A stretch of 64,000 nt of DNA, taken from assembly GCA_035578905.1 (NCBI GenBank), contig JAQJVL010000782.1, positions 32,501 to 96,500 of the forward strand, read 5' to 3'. The DNA is from Stictocephala bisonia (taxonomy: Eukaryota; Arthropoda; Insecta; Hemiptera; Membracidae). A program made the position numbers and the translations under genes. Shown one piece after another: positions 1 to 12,950 of this stretch (position 1 is its first letter; every line of letters starts with the position of its first letter). The notes below the pieces were generated by a model, which searched no databases, was not told the DNA's origin, and saw only the letters and a program-made list of their open reading frames with translations.

Positions 1-440
1 TGTTTAATCATATAAAGTGTAAAATATCTTTTTAAAGACTAATAAGCACTTTGTAAGGATCTGTTGGGATTAGTTGTAAAACATACAACAATGAATACAT
101 CAGTTCATCTGTAATAATTCGCAACTCATATTATATTGACGGTCAGTGCACTAAATCTAATGATGATTACTGTCAATTAATCTACTTAAATTAACGTTTT
201 TACACTATAAGCATGGATGGGTAACCAACCTGGTTGGTAAAACTTACTATAGGTGTATTTAGTTTGCAACCATATGAAAAGAAAGAAGCACTCGTGACAC
301 ACAAATGTTCGTTTTTGTGAATCCCTTGTTGGTGATAATGTCAAAGGAAAATGAGGACTATGGGGAAATTGAATAATGTGGGATATTTATCAGGACGAGA
401 TAGAAACTAAACGGTTGTAGAAATAAATTATATAATCTAA
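1..440. other. AT-rich flank, no gene seen
   Basis: No open frame or repeat family is recognised. A 6-bp-stem palindrome (ACCAAC/GTTGGT) lies near 223-238. The first satellite begins directly after this stretch. Confidence 0.6.
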
Positions 441-1939
441 TTACGTGTACGTCTGGATTGTATTACGTGTACGTCTGGTTTGTATTACGTATACGTCTGG
501 GTTGTATTACGTGTACGTCTGGGTTGTATTACGTGTACTTCTGTTTTGTATTTCGTGTACGTCTGGTTTGTATTACGTGTACGTCTGGGTTGTATTACGT
601 GTACGTCTGGTTTTGTATTACGTGTACGTCTGGGTTGTATTACGTGTACGTCTGGTTTGTATTACGTGTACGTCTGGTTTGTATTACGTGTACGTCTGGG
701 TTGTATTACGTGTACGTCTGGGTTGTATTACGCGTACGTCTGGGTTGTATTACGTGTACGTCTGGGTTGTATTACGTGTACGTCTGGTTTGTATTACGTG
801 TACGTCTGGGTTGTATTACGTGTACGTCTGGGTTGTATTACGTGTACGTCTGGGTTGTATTACGTGTACGTCTGGGTTGTATTACGTGTACGTCTGGGTT
901 GTATTACGTGTACGTCTGGGTTGTATTACGTGTACGTCTGGGTTGTATTACGTGTACGTCTGGTTTGTATTACGTGTACGTCTGGGTTGTATTACGTGTA
1001 CGTCTGGGTTGTATTACGTGTACGTCTGGTTTGTATTACGTGTACGTCTGGTTTGTATTACGTGTACGTCTGGGTTGTATTACGTGTACGTCTGGGTTGT
1101 ATTACGTGTACGTCTGGGTTGTATTACGTGTACGTCTGGGTTGTATTACGTGTACGTCTGGGTTGTATTACGTGTACGTCTGGGTTGTATTACGTGTACG
1201 TCTGGGTTGTATTACGTGTACGTCTGGGTTGTATTCCGTGTACGTCTGGGCTGTATTACGTGTACGTCTGGGTTGTATTACGTGTACGCCTGGGTTGTAT
1301 TCCGTGTACGTCTGGGCTGTATTACGTGTACGTCTGGGTTGTATTACGTGTACGTCTGGGTTGTATTACGTGTACGTCTGGTTTGTATTACGTGTACGTC
1401 TGGGTTGTATTACGTGTACGTCTGGGTTGTATTACGTGTACGTCTGGTTTGTATTACGTGTACGTCTGGGTTGTATTACGTGTACGTCTGGGTTGTATTA
1501 CGTGTACGTCTGGGTTGTATTACGTGTACGTCTGGGTTGTATTACGTGTACGTCTGGTTTGTATTACGTGTACGTCTGGTTTGTATTACGTGTACGTCTG
1601 GGTTGTATTACGTGTACGTCTGGGTTGTATTACGTGTACGTCTGGTTTGTATTACGTGTACGTCTGGTTTGTATTACGTGTACGTCTGGGTTGTATTACG
1701 TGTACGTCTGGGTTGTATTACGTGTACGTCTGGGTTGTATTACGTGTACGTCTGGGTTGTATTACGTGTACGTCTGGGTTGTATTACGTGTACGTCTGGG
1801 TTGTATTACGTGTACGTCTGGGTTGTATTACGTGTACGTCTGGGTTGTATTCCGTGTACGTCTGGGCTGTATTACGTGTACGTCTGGGTTGTATTACGTG
1901 TACGTCTGGGTTGTATTACGTGTACGTCTGGGATGTATT
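441..1939. repeat. 22-bp satellite array, about 68 copies
   Basis: Tandem repeats of a 22-bp unit, ATTACGTGTACGTCTGGGTT followed by GT. The main variation is a G/T site in the run after GTCTGG. Rarer variants include ATTCCGTG and GGGCTG. The period is not a multiple of three and the unit has no stop in the forward frames, so all three plus-strand frames stay open for about 500 codons. Those frames are a by-product of the repeat and not genes. Each unit carries one TACGTG core. Confidence 0.97.
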
Positions 1940-2559
1940 ATCTACTATGATCAATAAATAATATTTAGAAAACAATCTTCAATGGGGATTAAAACGCCTG
2001 TACTAGAACAAATTAATAATGCGTTTTGTAAGTATAGAACAATTTCATCGGATGTGTATATTTTTACAACGAAGTGAAAATCCAGTTTTAAAATGTTAGT
2101 TGATGTATTTTTTATCCCTAAATAAAAACGTAAACAGTTTTACTCTTAGTAAAAGAAGATAATGGAGGGGTGATTGCTTATTCACAACTCCCCAATGTTA
2201 TTAGCTTACGTTGTTCGAAACACTGCGCGTTTGTTATGAATATCTCTCTACAAAAATAAAGCTGACTAAAATGAAAAATTGCATTCTTATATTTTGTATT
2301 TACTAGTTAGGTATCAATTCTTCGTTGTGTATATAAAAACATTTTTTTAAATCCAAGTAAATAAATGTTATTCTTATTAATGATAAGTATTTTAAAATAG
2401 CAACAATTGAAATATAAAATTGCTACATAAAATATTGAATAAAAGCATATGAATGTAACTTGCAAGCATAAACTAAGTATAAAAGTGTATTGAAAAAATG
2501 CACTCTTATTTTACCGTGAAATAAGAAAAAGGCAAGTAAACAAAAAAATACAACGACCG
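1940..2559. other. AT-rich spacer
   Basis: Nothing recognised apart from AT-rich sequence and scattered A/T runs. Confidence 0.5.
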
Positions 2560-2875
2560 AAATTGAGCTTAGGCTCTTCATGGAATCTCTTTCGGAAGTG
2601 TACGGGGTGTGAGTTTATGCCAAAGTACTAAATTATGAAATGAACAATCAATCATGGGTTTAAGAAGAAGCCGATCTTCTTTTTAAACTTACCCCGATCT
2701 TTGAAAATAACTTAATCAAACAGAATTGGGGATAAATCGTACATACGAGGTGAATATTACTAATAAAAACTCAAAGTCAAGGTCAGGCTTTGAACCAACG
2801 TTATATCTAACTCAGGTACCAAGTCCTGGCACCTAAGACCTCTTGGTCACTGGCTGTCCGAGCGGTAATATGTTT
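2560..2875 (-). repeat. Possible tRNA-derived SINE (minus strand)
   Basis: On the minus strand the part at about 2770-2870 reads like a decayed class II (Ser/Leu-type) tRNA. It has an A-box-like block near 2830-2850, a long middle region and a B-box-like GGTTCAAAGCC near 2785-2797. A tail of about 200 bp follows towards 2560. The acceptor and T stems do not pair cleanly, so this is not a functional tRNA. A tRNA-headed SINE is the simplest reading, but the ends and any target duplication are not clear. Confidence 0.3.
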
Positions 2876-2895
2876 ATGTTTGTATAAATAATATT

Positions 2896-2926
2896 TTATA
2901 TATATATATATGTGTGTGTGTGTGTA
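2896..2926. repeat. (TA)n-(TG)n microsatellite
   Basis: A run of TA followed directly by a run of TG dinucleotides. Confidence 0.9.
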
Positions 2927-3046
2927 TTAAACTTATAATATAGAATAACAATTGAGCAGCCTTTTAAATTGTATTGAATTAACACCAACCGGTTTTATTT
3001 TGTATTATAACTTTATTATTCATAGCAGCCCTAGGAATTACAAATT

Positions 3047-3049
<3 letters not shown>

Positions 3050-3111
<62 letters not shown>
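3050..3111. repeat. (TA)n microsatellite
   Basis: About 31 uninterrupted TA dinucleotides. The open frame crossing it is a by-product that encodes alternating Tyr/Ile. Confidence 0.95.
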
Positions 3112-3113
<2 letters not shown>

Positions 3114-5368
3114 AAACTATATAGTTGCCGTATTGTAGATGCTATATCGTATTGTAAATGTCAGGAAACTTACCATTTAGATAAGTGTAAAACAAATGTT
3201 AACCATCAATATTTTTATTGGACTATAAGTAGATTCCTAGGTAATAACCACTTACTAATTCAAAAATTTGCAAAAGAGGGTTACTTTTAAAAAATCGTTC
3301 GGGTAATTAGTCACGTATACTTACTTTATACTGTATATTCTAATCGTCGGAAACATATCACAGGATATATTCAGTGAACAATGTGAACTAAGATTATAAC
3401 ATTAGATGCATGAAATATATTGAAATATTAAATATACGTATTACACACACAAAATTACAGATGCCCAGATGTTGATGTAACATAAGATCAAGATGGTAAT
3501 CAATCATTAAAATAAAAGTTGATAATAGTGTTCCTTTTATATTTAAAAAAGTATTTAATACTTAATTATGTTCAAATTAAGTATTATTATTGTAGTCCGC
3601 ATTCACAAGTATTTCTATACTTAGTGTATCTAATAATGTAATATGTATTTTTCAATAACGCTTTCTATATTTTGTTAAATGTGTGCTTTATAAAATTATA
3701 AAGTTTTATTACCCTTCTTAATTGTTTAATTAAAACATAAATTAAACATTATAACATCTATAATTTAATAAAATACGATTTACATTTACATTTAAATTTA
3801 ACTCGTACATAACAGTAAAAGCTGCACTTGCAAAGCTGTTTTCTCTACGTCAACATATCTCTATATTTGTCTTGTAATATTGCAATTAAGACAATTTATA
3901 TTACGAGTATATTTACTGAAAATAAGCATGTAATATTATATGTAGTATAAGAAATTAATTATTATATACAAAATTGAGGAATGCGTGTGAATGAATTAGA
4001 TTATGGACTGAAACAAAACATAATAAGTAAATACAGTAAAAATGTTTTTAAAGAATGTCCTGCTCTCTTGTTAAATATATATAATAGCTTTTTTCAATTT
4101 TAGTTTTTTATTTGTTATATATATATATATATATATATATACTTTTTAGCTTTTTAGGTTTCATTTTTAGCTTTTTTCAAATTTAGTTTTTATTTGTGTG
4201 TATATACTAAAACAAGGGATTCAAAGACTTCAAAGAGATGCGCAATATTTCATAAATACTTGTAATTTAAGTTCTTGAAACTATCCAATCATTTTGTTGT
4301 ACAATCTAACTGTTTTCTGACATGCATAATTACAATACTTGAGTGGATAGTGGGCCGTAAGTTAACCAATTTGTAACACCGTTTATAAACATAAAGTTTT
4401 CAAACATTTTATGAACCATTACTATTACTTAAATATAAAAGTGTTATATAAATATAAAAAAGGCATGAGGAATTTTAATGACCTCACCGATTTCACAGGC
4501 TAATCCATAATGATAATCCATTTCTTTATTGATGAAATACTTGTCAGGAATTTAAACCTTCCGTATTCCAGTGGAAATCCTCATACGTCTATTTTACTTG
4601 GTTTAAATTTTGAATTTAAAAAGATAAGATAGTTATCGAATATCATATTAATGCTAAGTATTGGCTCAAAATAACCGATAATGTATTCAGATAGTAATTA
4701 AATTGTTACCAGACCATTCCTCTTTCATTTGAACATTTTATAAGACCTATACATCTCCAAACAAATGTGTTTATCTGTTTTGAATATGAAGAATATTATG
4801 TTCCGCACGTGACGTAACACTTATTTTCGCGAATATTTCACGATTCGTACGAGTATTATATGGATAACTCACCAAACCATAACCAAACTATCAAATTTTG
4901 CAATGTTTGGTTTGACAACTCATATTGTAAAAGTGGAACATTGACATTTCATAAGCAAAAAAATCATATGAACATTAACTTTCCTTAATCAAGTACTTTA
5001 ATGATAAATTATTCTGAAATGATTTTTATCAATCTTTAAAGATGTTGTGTCGTTTTAAAAATATAAATGTTCACTTAGTTAAAAATATATTATAAGGTTG
5101 TTGTTACGTGTTTGTCTTTAAACTATGAAGTTGTAGTAGACATTTTCCTTTTTTTTCTTTTTTTTTAACGTTGAGTACACAATAGTTTGGCTTTCATGTT
5201 GGGGTTTATGTAGTTTGACTACTTTCTTTCTGGTCAAGAACAAATATTTTAATATTATATTAATATTATACTTGAAAAGTCCCTTGGAAAAATAACTACG
5301 AGACAATTCGTGTATAAACTCTTCATACAAAGCTATACACTGTGTGTTGCACTCAACATACTGTATAG
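3112..5368. other. AT-rich intergenic DNA
   Basis: No gene recognised. It contains a short (TA)n run at about 4116-4141, flanked by repeated TTTTAGCTTTTT-type words, and many A/T homopolymers. A 96-codon minus-strand frame near 5118-5408 has no ATG start, a poly-Lys end and runs into the satellite, so it is not called. Confidence 0.5.
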
Positions 5369-8300
5369 CTTTGCTGGTATTAACTTTGTGGAAGTTTATT
5401 TCAGACAAACTAGTCTCACTGTATAAACCTAGTGTATCCAGAATGTAAACTAAAGCATTACATATACTTTGCTGGTATTAACTTTGTGGAAGTTTATTTC
5501 CGACAAACTAGTCCACTGTATAAACCAAGTGTATCCAGAATGTAAACTAAAGCATTACATATACTTTGCTGGTATTAACTTTGCGGAAGTTTATTTCCGA
5601 CAAACTAGTCTCACTGTATAAACCTAGTGTATCCAGAATGTAAACTAAAGCATTACATATACTTTGCTGGTATTAACTTTGTGGAAGGTTATTTCCGACA
5701 AACTAGTCTCACTGTATAAACCTAGTGTATCCAGAATGTAAACTAAAGCATTACATATACTTTGCTGGTATTAACTTTGTGGAAGTTTATTTCCGACAAA
5801 CTAGTCTCACTGTATAAACCTAGTGTATCCAGAATGTAAACTAAAGCATTACATATACTTTGCTGGTGTTAACTTTGTGTAAGTTTATTTCCGACAAACT
5901 AGTCTCACTGTATAAACCTAGTGTATCCAGAATGTAAACTAAAGCATTACATATACTTTGCTGGTGTTAACTTTGTGGTAAGTTTATTTCAGACAAACTA
6001 GTCTCACTGTATAAACCTAGTGTATCCAGAATGTAAACTAAAGCATTACATATACTTTGCTGGTGTTAACTTTGTGTAAGTTTATTTCCGACAAACTAGT
6101 CTCACTGTATAAACCTAGTGTATCCAGAATGTAAACTAAAGCATTACATATACTTTGCTGGTGTTAACTTTGTGTAAGTTTATTTCCGACAAACTAGTCT
6201 CACTGTATAAACCTAGTGTATCCAGAATGTAAACTAAAGCATTACATATACTTTGCTGGTGTTAACTTTGTGTAAGTTTATTTCCGACAAACTAGTCTCA
6301 CTGTATAAACCTAGTGTATCCAGAATGTAAACTAAAGCATTACATATACTTTGCTGGTGTTAACTTTGTGTAAGTTTATTTCAGACAAACTAGTCTCACT
6401 GTATAAACCTAGTGTATCCAGAATGTAAAGTAAAGCATTACATATACTTTGCTGGTGTTAACTTTGTGTAAGTTTATTTCCGACAAACTAGTCTCACTGT
6501 ATAAACCTAGTGTATCCAGAATGTAAACTAAAGCATTACATATACTTTGCTGGTGTTAACTTTGTGTAAGTTTATTTCAGACAAACTAGTCTCACTGTAT
6601 AAACCTAGTGTATCCAGAATGTAAACTAAAGCATTACATATACTTTGCTGGTGTTAACTTTGTGTAAGTTTATTTCAGACAAACTAGTCTCACTGTATAA
6701 ACCTAGTGTATCCAGAATGTAAACTAAAGCATTACATATACTTTGCTGGTGTTAACTTTGTGTAAGTTTATTTCCGACAAACTAGTCTCACTGTATAAAC
6801 CTAGTGTATCCAGAATGTAAACTAAAGCATTACATATACTTTGCTGGTGTTAACTTTGTGTAAGTTTATTTCCGACAAACTAGTCTCACTGTATAAACCT
6901 AGTGTATCCAGAATGTAAACTAAAGCATTACATATACTTTGCTGGTGTTAACTTTGTGTAAGTTTATTTCCGACAAACTAGTCTCACTGTATAAACCTAG
7001 TGTATCCAGAATGTAAACTAAAGCATTACATATACTTTGCTGGTGTTAACTTTGTGTAAGTTTATTTCAGACAAACTAGTCTCACTGTATAAACCTAGTG
7101 TATCCAGAATGTAAACTAAAGCATTACATATACTTTGCTGGTGTTAACCTTGTGTAAGTTTATTTCCGACAAACTAGTCTCACTGTATAAACCTAGTGTA
7201 TCCAGAATGTAAACTAAAGCATTACATATACTTTGCTGGTGTTAACTTTGTGTAAGTTTATTTCAGACAAACTAGTCTCACTGTATAAACCTAGTGTATC
7301 CAGAATGTAAACTAAAGCATTACATATACTTTGCTGGTGTTAACTTTATGTAAGTTTATTTCCGACAAACTAGTCTCACTGTATAAACCTAGTGTATCCA
7401 GAATGTAAACTAAAGCATTACATATACTTTGCTGGTGTTAACTTTGTGTAAGTTTATTTCCGACAAACTAGTCTCACTGTATAAACCTAGTGTATCCAGA
7501 ATGTAAACTAAAGCATTACATATACTTTGCTGGTGTTAACTTTGTGTAAGTTTATTTCAGACAAACTAGTCTCACTGTATAAACCTAGTGTATCCAGAAT
7601 GTAAACTAAAGCATTACATATACTTTGCTGGTGTTAACTTTGTGTAAGTTTATTTCCGACAAACTAGTCTCACTGTATAAACCTAGTGTATCCAGAATGT
7701 AAACTAAAGCATTACATATACTTTGCTGGTGTTAACTTTGTGTAAGTTTATTTCCGACAAACTAGTCTCACTGTATAAACCTAGTGTATCCAGAATGTAA
7801 ACTAAAGCATTACATATACTTTGCTGGTGTTAACTTTGTGTAAGTTTATTTCCGACAAACTAGTCTCACTGTATAAACCTAGTGTATCCAGAATGTAAAC
7901 TAAAGCATTACATATACTTTGCTGGTGTTAACTTTGTGTAAGTTTATTTCCGACAAACTAGTCTCACTGTATAAACCTAGTGTATCCAGAATGTAAACTA
8001 AAGCATTACATATACTTTGCTGGTGTTAACTTTGTGTAAGTTTATTTCAGACAAACTAGTCTCACTGTATAAACCTAGTGTATCCAGAATGTAAACTAAA
8101 GCATTACATATACTTTGCTGGTATTAACTTTGTGGAAGTTTATTTCCGACAAACTAGTCTCACTGTATAAACCTAGTGTATCCAGAATGTAAACTAAAGC
8201 ATTACATATACTTTGCTGGTATTAACTTTGTGGAAGTTTATTTCCGACAAACTAGTCTCACTGTATAAACCTAGTGTATCCAGAATGTAAACTAAAGCAT

Positions 8301-9483
8301 TACATATACTTTGCTGGTGTTAACTTTGTGTAAGTTTATTTCAGACAAACTAGTCTCACTGTATAAACCTAGTGTATCCAGAATGTAAACTAAAGCATTA
8401 CATATACTTTGCTGGTAGTTAACTTTGTGTAAGTTTATTTCCGACAAACTAGTCTCACTGTATAAACCTAGTGTATCCAGAATGTAAACTAAAGCATTAC
8501 ATATACTTTGCTGGTGTTAACTTTGTGGAAGGTTATTTCCGACAAACTAGTCTCACTGTATAAACCTAGTGTATCCAGAATGTAAACTAAAGCATTACAT
8601 ATACTTTGCTGGTATTAACTTTGTGGGGAGGTTATTTCCGACAAACTAGTCTCACTGTATAAACCTAGTGTATCCAGAACGTAAACTAAAGCATTACATA
8701 TACTTTGCTGGTATTAACTTTGTGGAAGTTTATTTCAGACAAACTAGTCTCACTGTATAAACCTAGTGTATCCAGAATGTAAACTAAAGCATTACATATA
8801 CTTTGCTGGTATTAACTTTGTGGAAGTTTATTTCCGACAAACTAGTCTCACTGTATAAACCTAGTGTATCCAGAACGTAAACTAAAGCATTACATATACT
8901 TTGCTGGTATTAATTTTTTTGAAGGTTATTTCAGACAAACTAGTCTCACTGTATAAACCTAGTGTATCCAGAATGTAAACTAAAGCATTACATATACTTT
9001 GCTGGTATTAATTTTTTTGAAGTTTATTTCCGACAAACTAGTCTCACTGTATAAACCAAGTGTATCCAGAATGTAAACTAAAGCATTACATATACTTTGC
9101 TGGTATTAACTTTGTGGAAGGTTATTTCCGACAAACTAGTCTCACTGTATAAACCTAGTGTATCCAGAATGTAAACTAAAGCATTACATATACTTTGCTG
9201 GTATTAACTTTGTGTAAGTTTATTTCAGACAAACTAGTCTCACTGTATAAACCTAGTGTATCCAGAATGTAAACTAAAGCATTACATATACTTTGCTGGT
9301 GTTAACTTTGTGTAAGTTTATTTCCGACAAACTAGTCTCACTGTATAAACCTAGTGTATCCAGAATGTAAACTAAAGCATTACATATACTTTGCTGGTGT
9401 TAACTTTGTGTAAGTTTATTTCAGACAAACTAGTCTCACTGTATAAACCTAGTGTATCCAGAATGTAAACTAAAGAATTACAT
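5369..9483. repeat. 98-bp satellite array, about 42 copies
   Basis: Tandem repeats of a roughly 98-bp AT-rich unit. Each unit runs from TTTGCTGGTRTTAACTTTGT through TTTATTTCMGACAAACTAG to GTATCCAGAATGTAAACTAA. Two diagnostic sites define subfamilies. Units near both edges (about 5369-5860 and 8100-9200) carry GGTATTAACTTTGTGGAAG. Almost all central units carry GGTGTTAACTTTGTGTAAG. A second site (TTCCGAC or TTCAGAC) varies between neighbours. Edge units also hold the odd changes, such as TAATTTTTTTGAAG near 8910 and 9010. Homogenised centre and divergent edges fit unequal exchange. No protein is encoded. Confidence 0.97.
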
Positions 9484-9914
9484 TAGGTTGTGGTTATTAC
9501 TGTTAGGCAATAATTAATAGTTATACATTCTAATTTTCCCAAAATTCTTTTAACGAACCAATGGATTACTCTGATAATAATGGCACTAATGACTTCCATT
9601 AGCTCACGGTAACTCTGTAAATATTGTAATAAAACAACTCAGCATTGTTTTTACAATACTATAGTCTGCTTTAAGTCTGCTATTTGGCCAAAGCAGTTTG
9701 GCTATTAAAAAGCTATATACTGGATATGAATAATTTATAATATTCTTCATTTGTAGAAAAACCTTTTCCGCCATAACAATCGTTCCTATAAAACTTTAAC
9801 ACTATTTATTGGTTAGAAATAGTATTCAGATATACATTTTTCAACAAAAATAACTAATACAATATTAATAAATATCATTTACCAATATAGGAATCATACA
9901 TACATAAAACTTTG
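9484..9914. other. AT-rich spacer
   Basis: Nothing recognised between the satellite and the TIR element. Confidence 0.5.
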
Positions 9915-9916
9915 TA

Positions 9917-10496
9917 CAGTGACATAGGCCGTAAAATTGAACTTTTTTATGCAATCAGTAGCTTTTCACCACCTAAGGCCCATAAAGATTCTTAACTGTA
10001 AACAAACGTCAATGTGCATAACATTTTAAAGGTCTTAATTAGTAGAAGATGATGCCGTAAATTAAACCTCAAAAGATTAATTCTAAACAAAATGGCGGCG
10101 CTCGAAAGTTTCAATACTGATCTTATGTTATACATCTACTTATACAATACAAACATCTACTTAAAGATTTATTCATTGCCCTTTTCCTGTATTCCTCTAT
10201 GGGAATGGTCTATGAGGAGTCAGCAGAAAAATTTTAATTTAAGCTTAGATTGATATGCACATTAATCTACAGGGATGGCGAAGCAAAGAAAAATGCCGAA
10301 AATGCGCTTCAGAAGCTTTATTCGTTTCAAAATGGTTGGGATTAAAATATTTTAAACCACCAACATTTTGAACCGGATGCATTAACGTATGCTTACATTT
10401 AAGATGTTCTATTGACTCCTTACAGGGTCATACCTCTGAGGCAATGAAGAGCTACTGATTGCATCATAAAGTTCAATGTTATGCTCTATGTCACTG
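9917..10496. mobile_element. Non-autonomous TIR element, Tc1/mariner-like, 580 bp
   Basis: The ends form an imperfect inverted repeat of about 70 bp. The left end reads CAGTGACATAGGC and continues through TTGAAC and ATGCAATCAGTAGCT. The right end is the matching complement, finishing GCTCTATGTCACTG. Both ends are bounded by TA (9915-9916 and 10497-10498), the target duplication of the Tc1/mariner superfamily, and the CAGTG start also fits. No transposase frame is inside, so it would depend on one in trans. Superfamily assignment is inferred from the termini only. Confidence 0.75.
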
Positions 10497-10551
10497 TATG
10501 TTAACGAGTACATAAGACATTAAACCGTTCTAAGACTTTTCAGTACCCCTG

Positions 10552-10626
10552 TATATATTTACCATACTGTAAAACGTTAAGTTTAATGTCCAATCAAAGT
10601 AATATACAGTAGTGTTACAGCGATAT
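10552..10626 (+). repeat. Direct repeat copy 1 (pair at 12879)
   Basis: About 75 bp that recurs, diverged, at 12879-12950. Shared words include CCAATCAAAGTAATATA, ATATATTTA, CCATA.TGTAAAA and GTTTTACAG/GTGTTACAG. The 64-bp minisatellite lies between the two copies. The nature of the repeat is unknown. Confidence 0.65.
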
Positions 10627-11584
10627 GGGAAATAAACAAAATATGTACAGGTAAAAAATGTTGGTAGAGACTAGTTTTCCAAATATTCCTAATTTTTTGC
10701 TCATAAGAAGGTATTCATTTTCCTAATTTTTACGGTTTAATTAGCGATAAGTTAAGTATAGGTAATTAATTTTTAATATTAATTTTGATTTTAGAGTACG
10801 ACTAGAAATTATCAGCTATTGGGTCAGTTGTATTTAAAATTGCCTAAGCGTTCGTTAAACTCAATTTGAATTCACAAACTTGTTTTATTGTTAAGGAATA
10901 ATTCATTGTTTTTGACTATTCAATTTTTTTAAATTCAATTTCTTAATACACTCTCTATACTCTAAACAAGAAATTCTTACATTACTATCTTAAAACTACT
11001 TTTATAAATCATCAAAATCCTACGGTGTTTATACATAATTTCTGTCTTTTTTAAGAATTATACTCGAACTCATAAACATGATTGTTGTAATCGTTTTACT
11101 CAAGTACAGACCACGACCTTTCTTTTCTTACATATATATATATATATATATATATATACTGTATATAATATATAACTTTATTTCCAAACATGTGTTTTAC
11201 ATGATATTAATTGATACCAAAACAATTCCTAAGTAATTAATTTTGTTTGCATAAACACTTAAATAAACTACTGTAGTAATATACTGGTAATTCAATTTCT
11301 GCTAAAAAGAACCTTTAAAGAGAGGCCAAAACTCAAATTCCATAAATCTTAGAAAGAGTGGTATTAAAGATATACACATGTAGACCAAACATAATTAATA
11401 CAATATTAATAAATTGGAGTATAGTAAAGAGAATGATAAGAACAATGTGTTTTTGACCAGACTGTACACTGATCACAGCTTCAATTTAATTTTAATACGG
11501 TATATTGATCTATTGTTTTACTTACAGGTGTATATAAAACACGGTGTTGTATTGGGATGAAGTTACACATCTGGTAAATATAAA
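10627..11584. other. AT-rich spacer with a (TA)n run
   Basis: No gene recognised. A (TA)n microsatellite lies at 11132-11158. Confidence 0.5.
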
Positions 11585-12849
11585 TTGACCCACCCACTCA
11601 CCCATACATCTACAGTGGTATTGATCCACCCACCTACCTATACATCTACAATAGTATTGACCCACCCATACACATACAGTGGTATTGACCCACCCGCCTA
11701 CCTATACATCTACAGTAGCATTTACCCACCCTTACACATACAGTGGTATTGACCCACCCGCCTACTCATACATCTACAGTAGTATTGACCCACCCATACA
11801 TCTACAGTGGTATTGACCCACCCGCCTACCTATACATCTACAGTAATATTTACCCACCTATACATCTACTTTGGTATTGACCCACCCGCCTACCTATACA
11901 TCTACAGTAGTATTTACCCACCCATACACATACAGTGGTATTGACCCACCCGCCTACCTATACATCTACAGTAGTATTTACCCACCCATACACATACAGT
12001 GGTATTGACCCACCCGCCTACCTATACATCTACAGTAGTATTTACCCACCCATACACATACAGTGGTATTGACCCACCCGCCTACCTATACATCTACAGT
12101 AGTATTTACCTACCCATACACATACAGTGGTATTGACCCACCCGCCTACCTATACATCTACAGTAGTATTGACCCACCCATACACATACAGTGGTATTGA
12201 CCCACCCGCTTACCTATACATCTACAGTAGTATTGACCCACCCACCTACCCATACATCTACAGTAGTATTGACCCACCCATACATCTACAGTGGTATTGA
12301 CCCACCCACCTACCCATACATCTACAGTAGTATTTACCCACCCATACATCTACTTTGGTATTGACCCACCCGCCTACCTATACATCTACAGTAGTATTTA
12401 CCCACCCATACACATACAGTGGTATTGACCCACCCGCCTACCTATACATCTACAGTAGTATTTACCCACCCATACACATACAGTGGTATTGACCCACCCG
12501 CCTACCTATACATCTACAGTAGTATTTACCTACCCATACACATACAGTGGTATTGACCCACCCGCCTACTCATACATCTACAGAAGTATTGACCCACCCA
12601 TACATCTATAGTGGTATTGACCCACTCGCCTACCTATACATCTACAGTAATATTTACCCACCTATACACATACAGTGGTATTGACCCACCCGCCTACCTA
12701 TACATCTACAGTAGTATTTTCCCACCCATACACATACAGTGGTATTGACCCACCCGCCTACCTATACATATACAGTAGTATTTAACCACCCATACACATA
12801 CAGTGGTATTGACCCACCTGCCTACCCATACACCTACAGTAGTATTGAT
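11585..12849. repeat. 64-bp two-part minisatellite, about 20 copies
   Basis: The unit is a dimer of two related halves of about 32 bp: ACCCACCCGCCTACCTATAC then ATCTACAGTAGTATTTACCC, and CACCCATACACATACAGTGG then TATTG. Conserved words are GACCCACCC, CCTATACATCTACAGT and TATTGACC. Strand composition is skewed (C-rich plus strand, G-rich minus strand). The short minus-strand frame near 12158-12349 is a repeat by-product. Confidence 0.95.
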
Positions 12850-12878
12850 GTAAATATATGTTTACCTATGTAAGAAAC

Positions 12879-12950
12879 ATATATTTATACCATATTGTAA
12901 AAAATTTAATTTAATTACCAATCAAAGTAATATAGTTTTACAGAAATATC
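12879..12950 (+). repeat. Direct repeat copy 2 (pair at 10552)
   Basis: Diverged copy of the segment at 10552-10626, keeping CCAATCAAAGTAATATA and the following TTTTACAG.AATAT block. Same orientation as copy 1. Confidence 0.65.

Noticed and set aside
445..1961. Three overlapping frames of about 500 codons, Tyr/Val/Arg/Leu-rich
   Set aside because: All are translations of the 22-bp satellite in its three frames; no independent coding signal.
2770..2870. Functional tRNA gene
   Set aside because: Stems do not pair cleanly; at best a SINE head.
2952..3290. 112-codon plus-strand frame
   Set aside because: TTG start and a core made from the (TA)n microsatellite.
5118..5408. 96-codon minus-strand frame
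   Set aside because: No ATG start, overlaps the satellite and ends in a poly-Lys run from a T-tract.
441..9483. CRISPR-like regular repeats
   Set aside because: Units are head-to-tail tandem copies with no unique spacers, and the setting is eukaryotic.
12158..12349. 63-codon minus-strand frame, Val/Gly/Trp-rich
   Set aside because: By-product of the 64-bp minisatellite.
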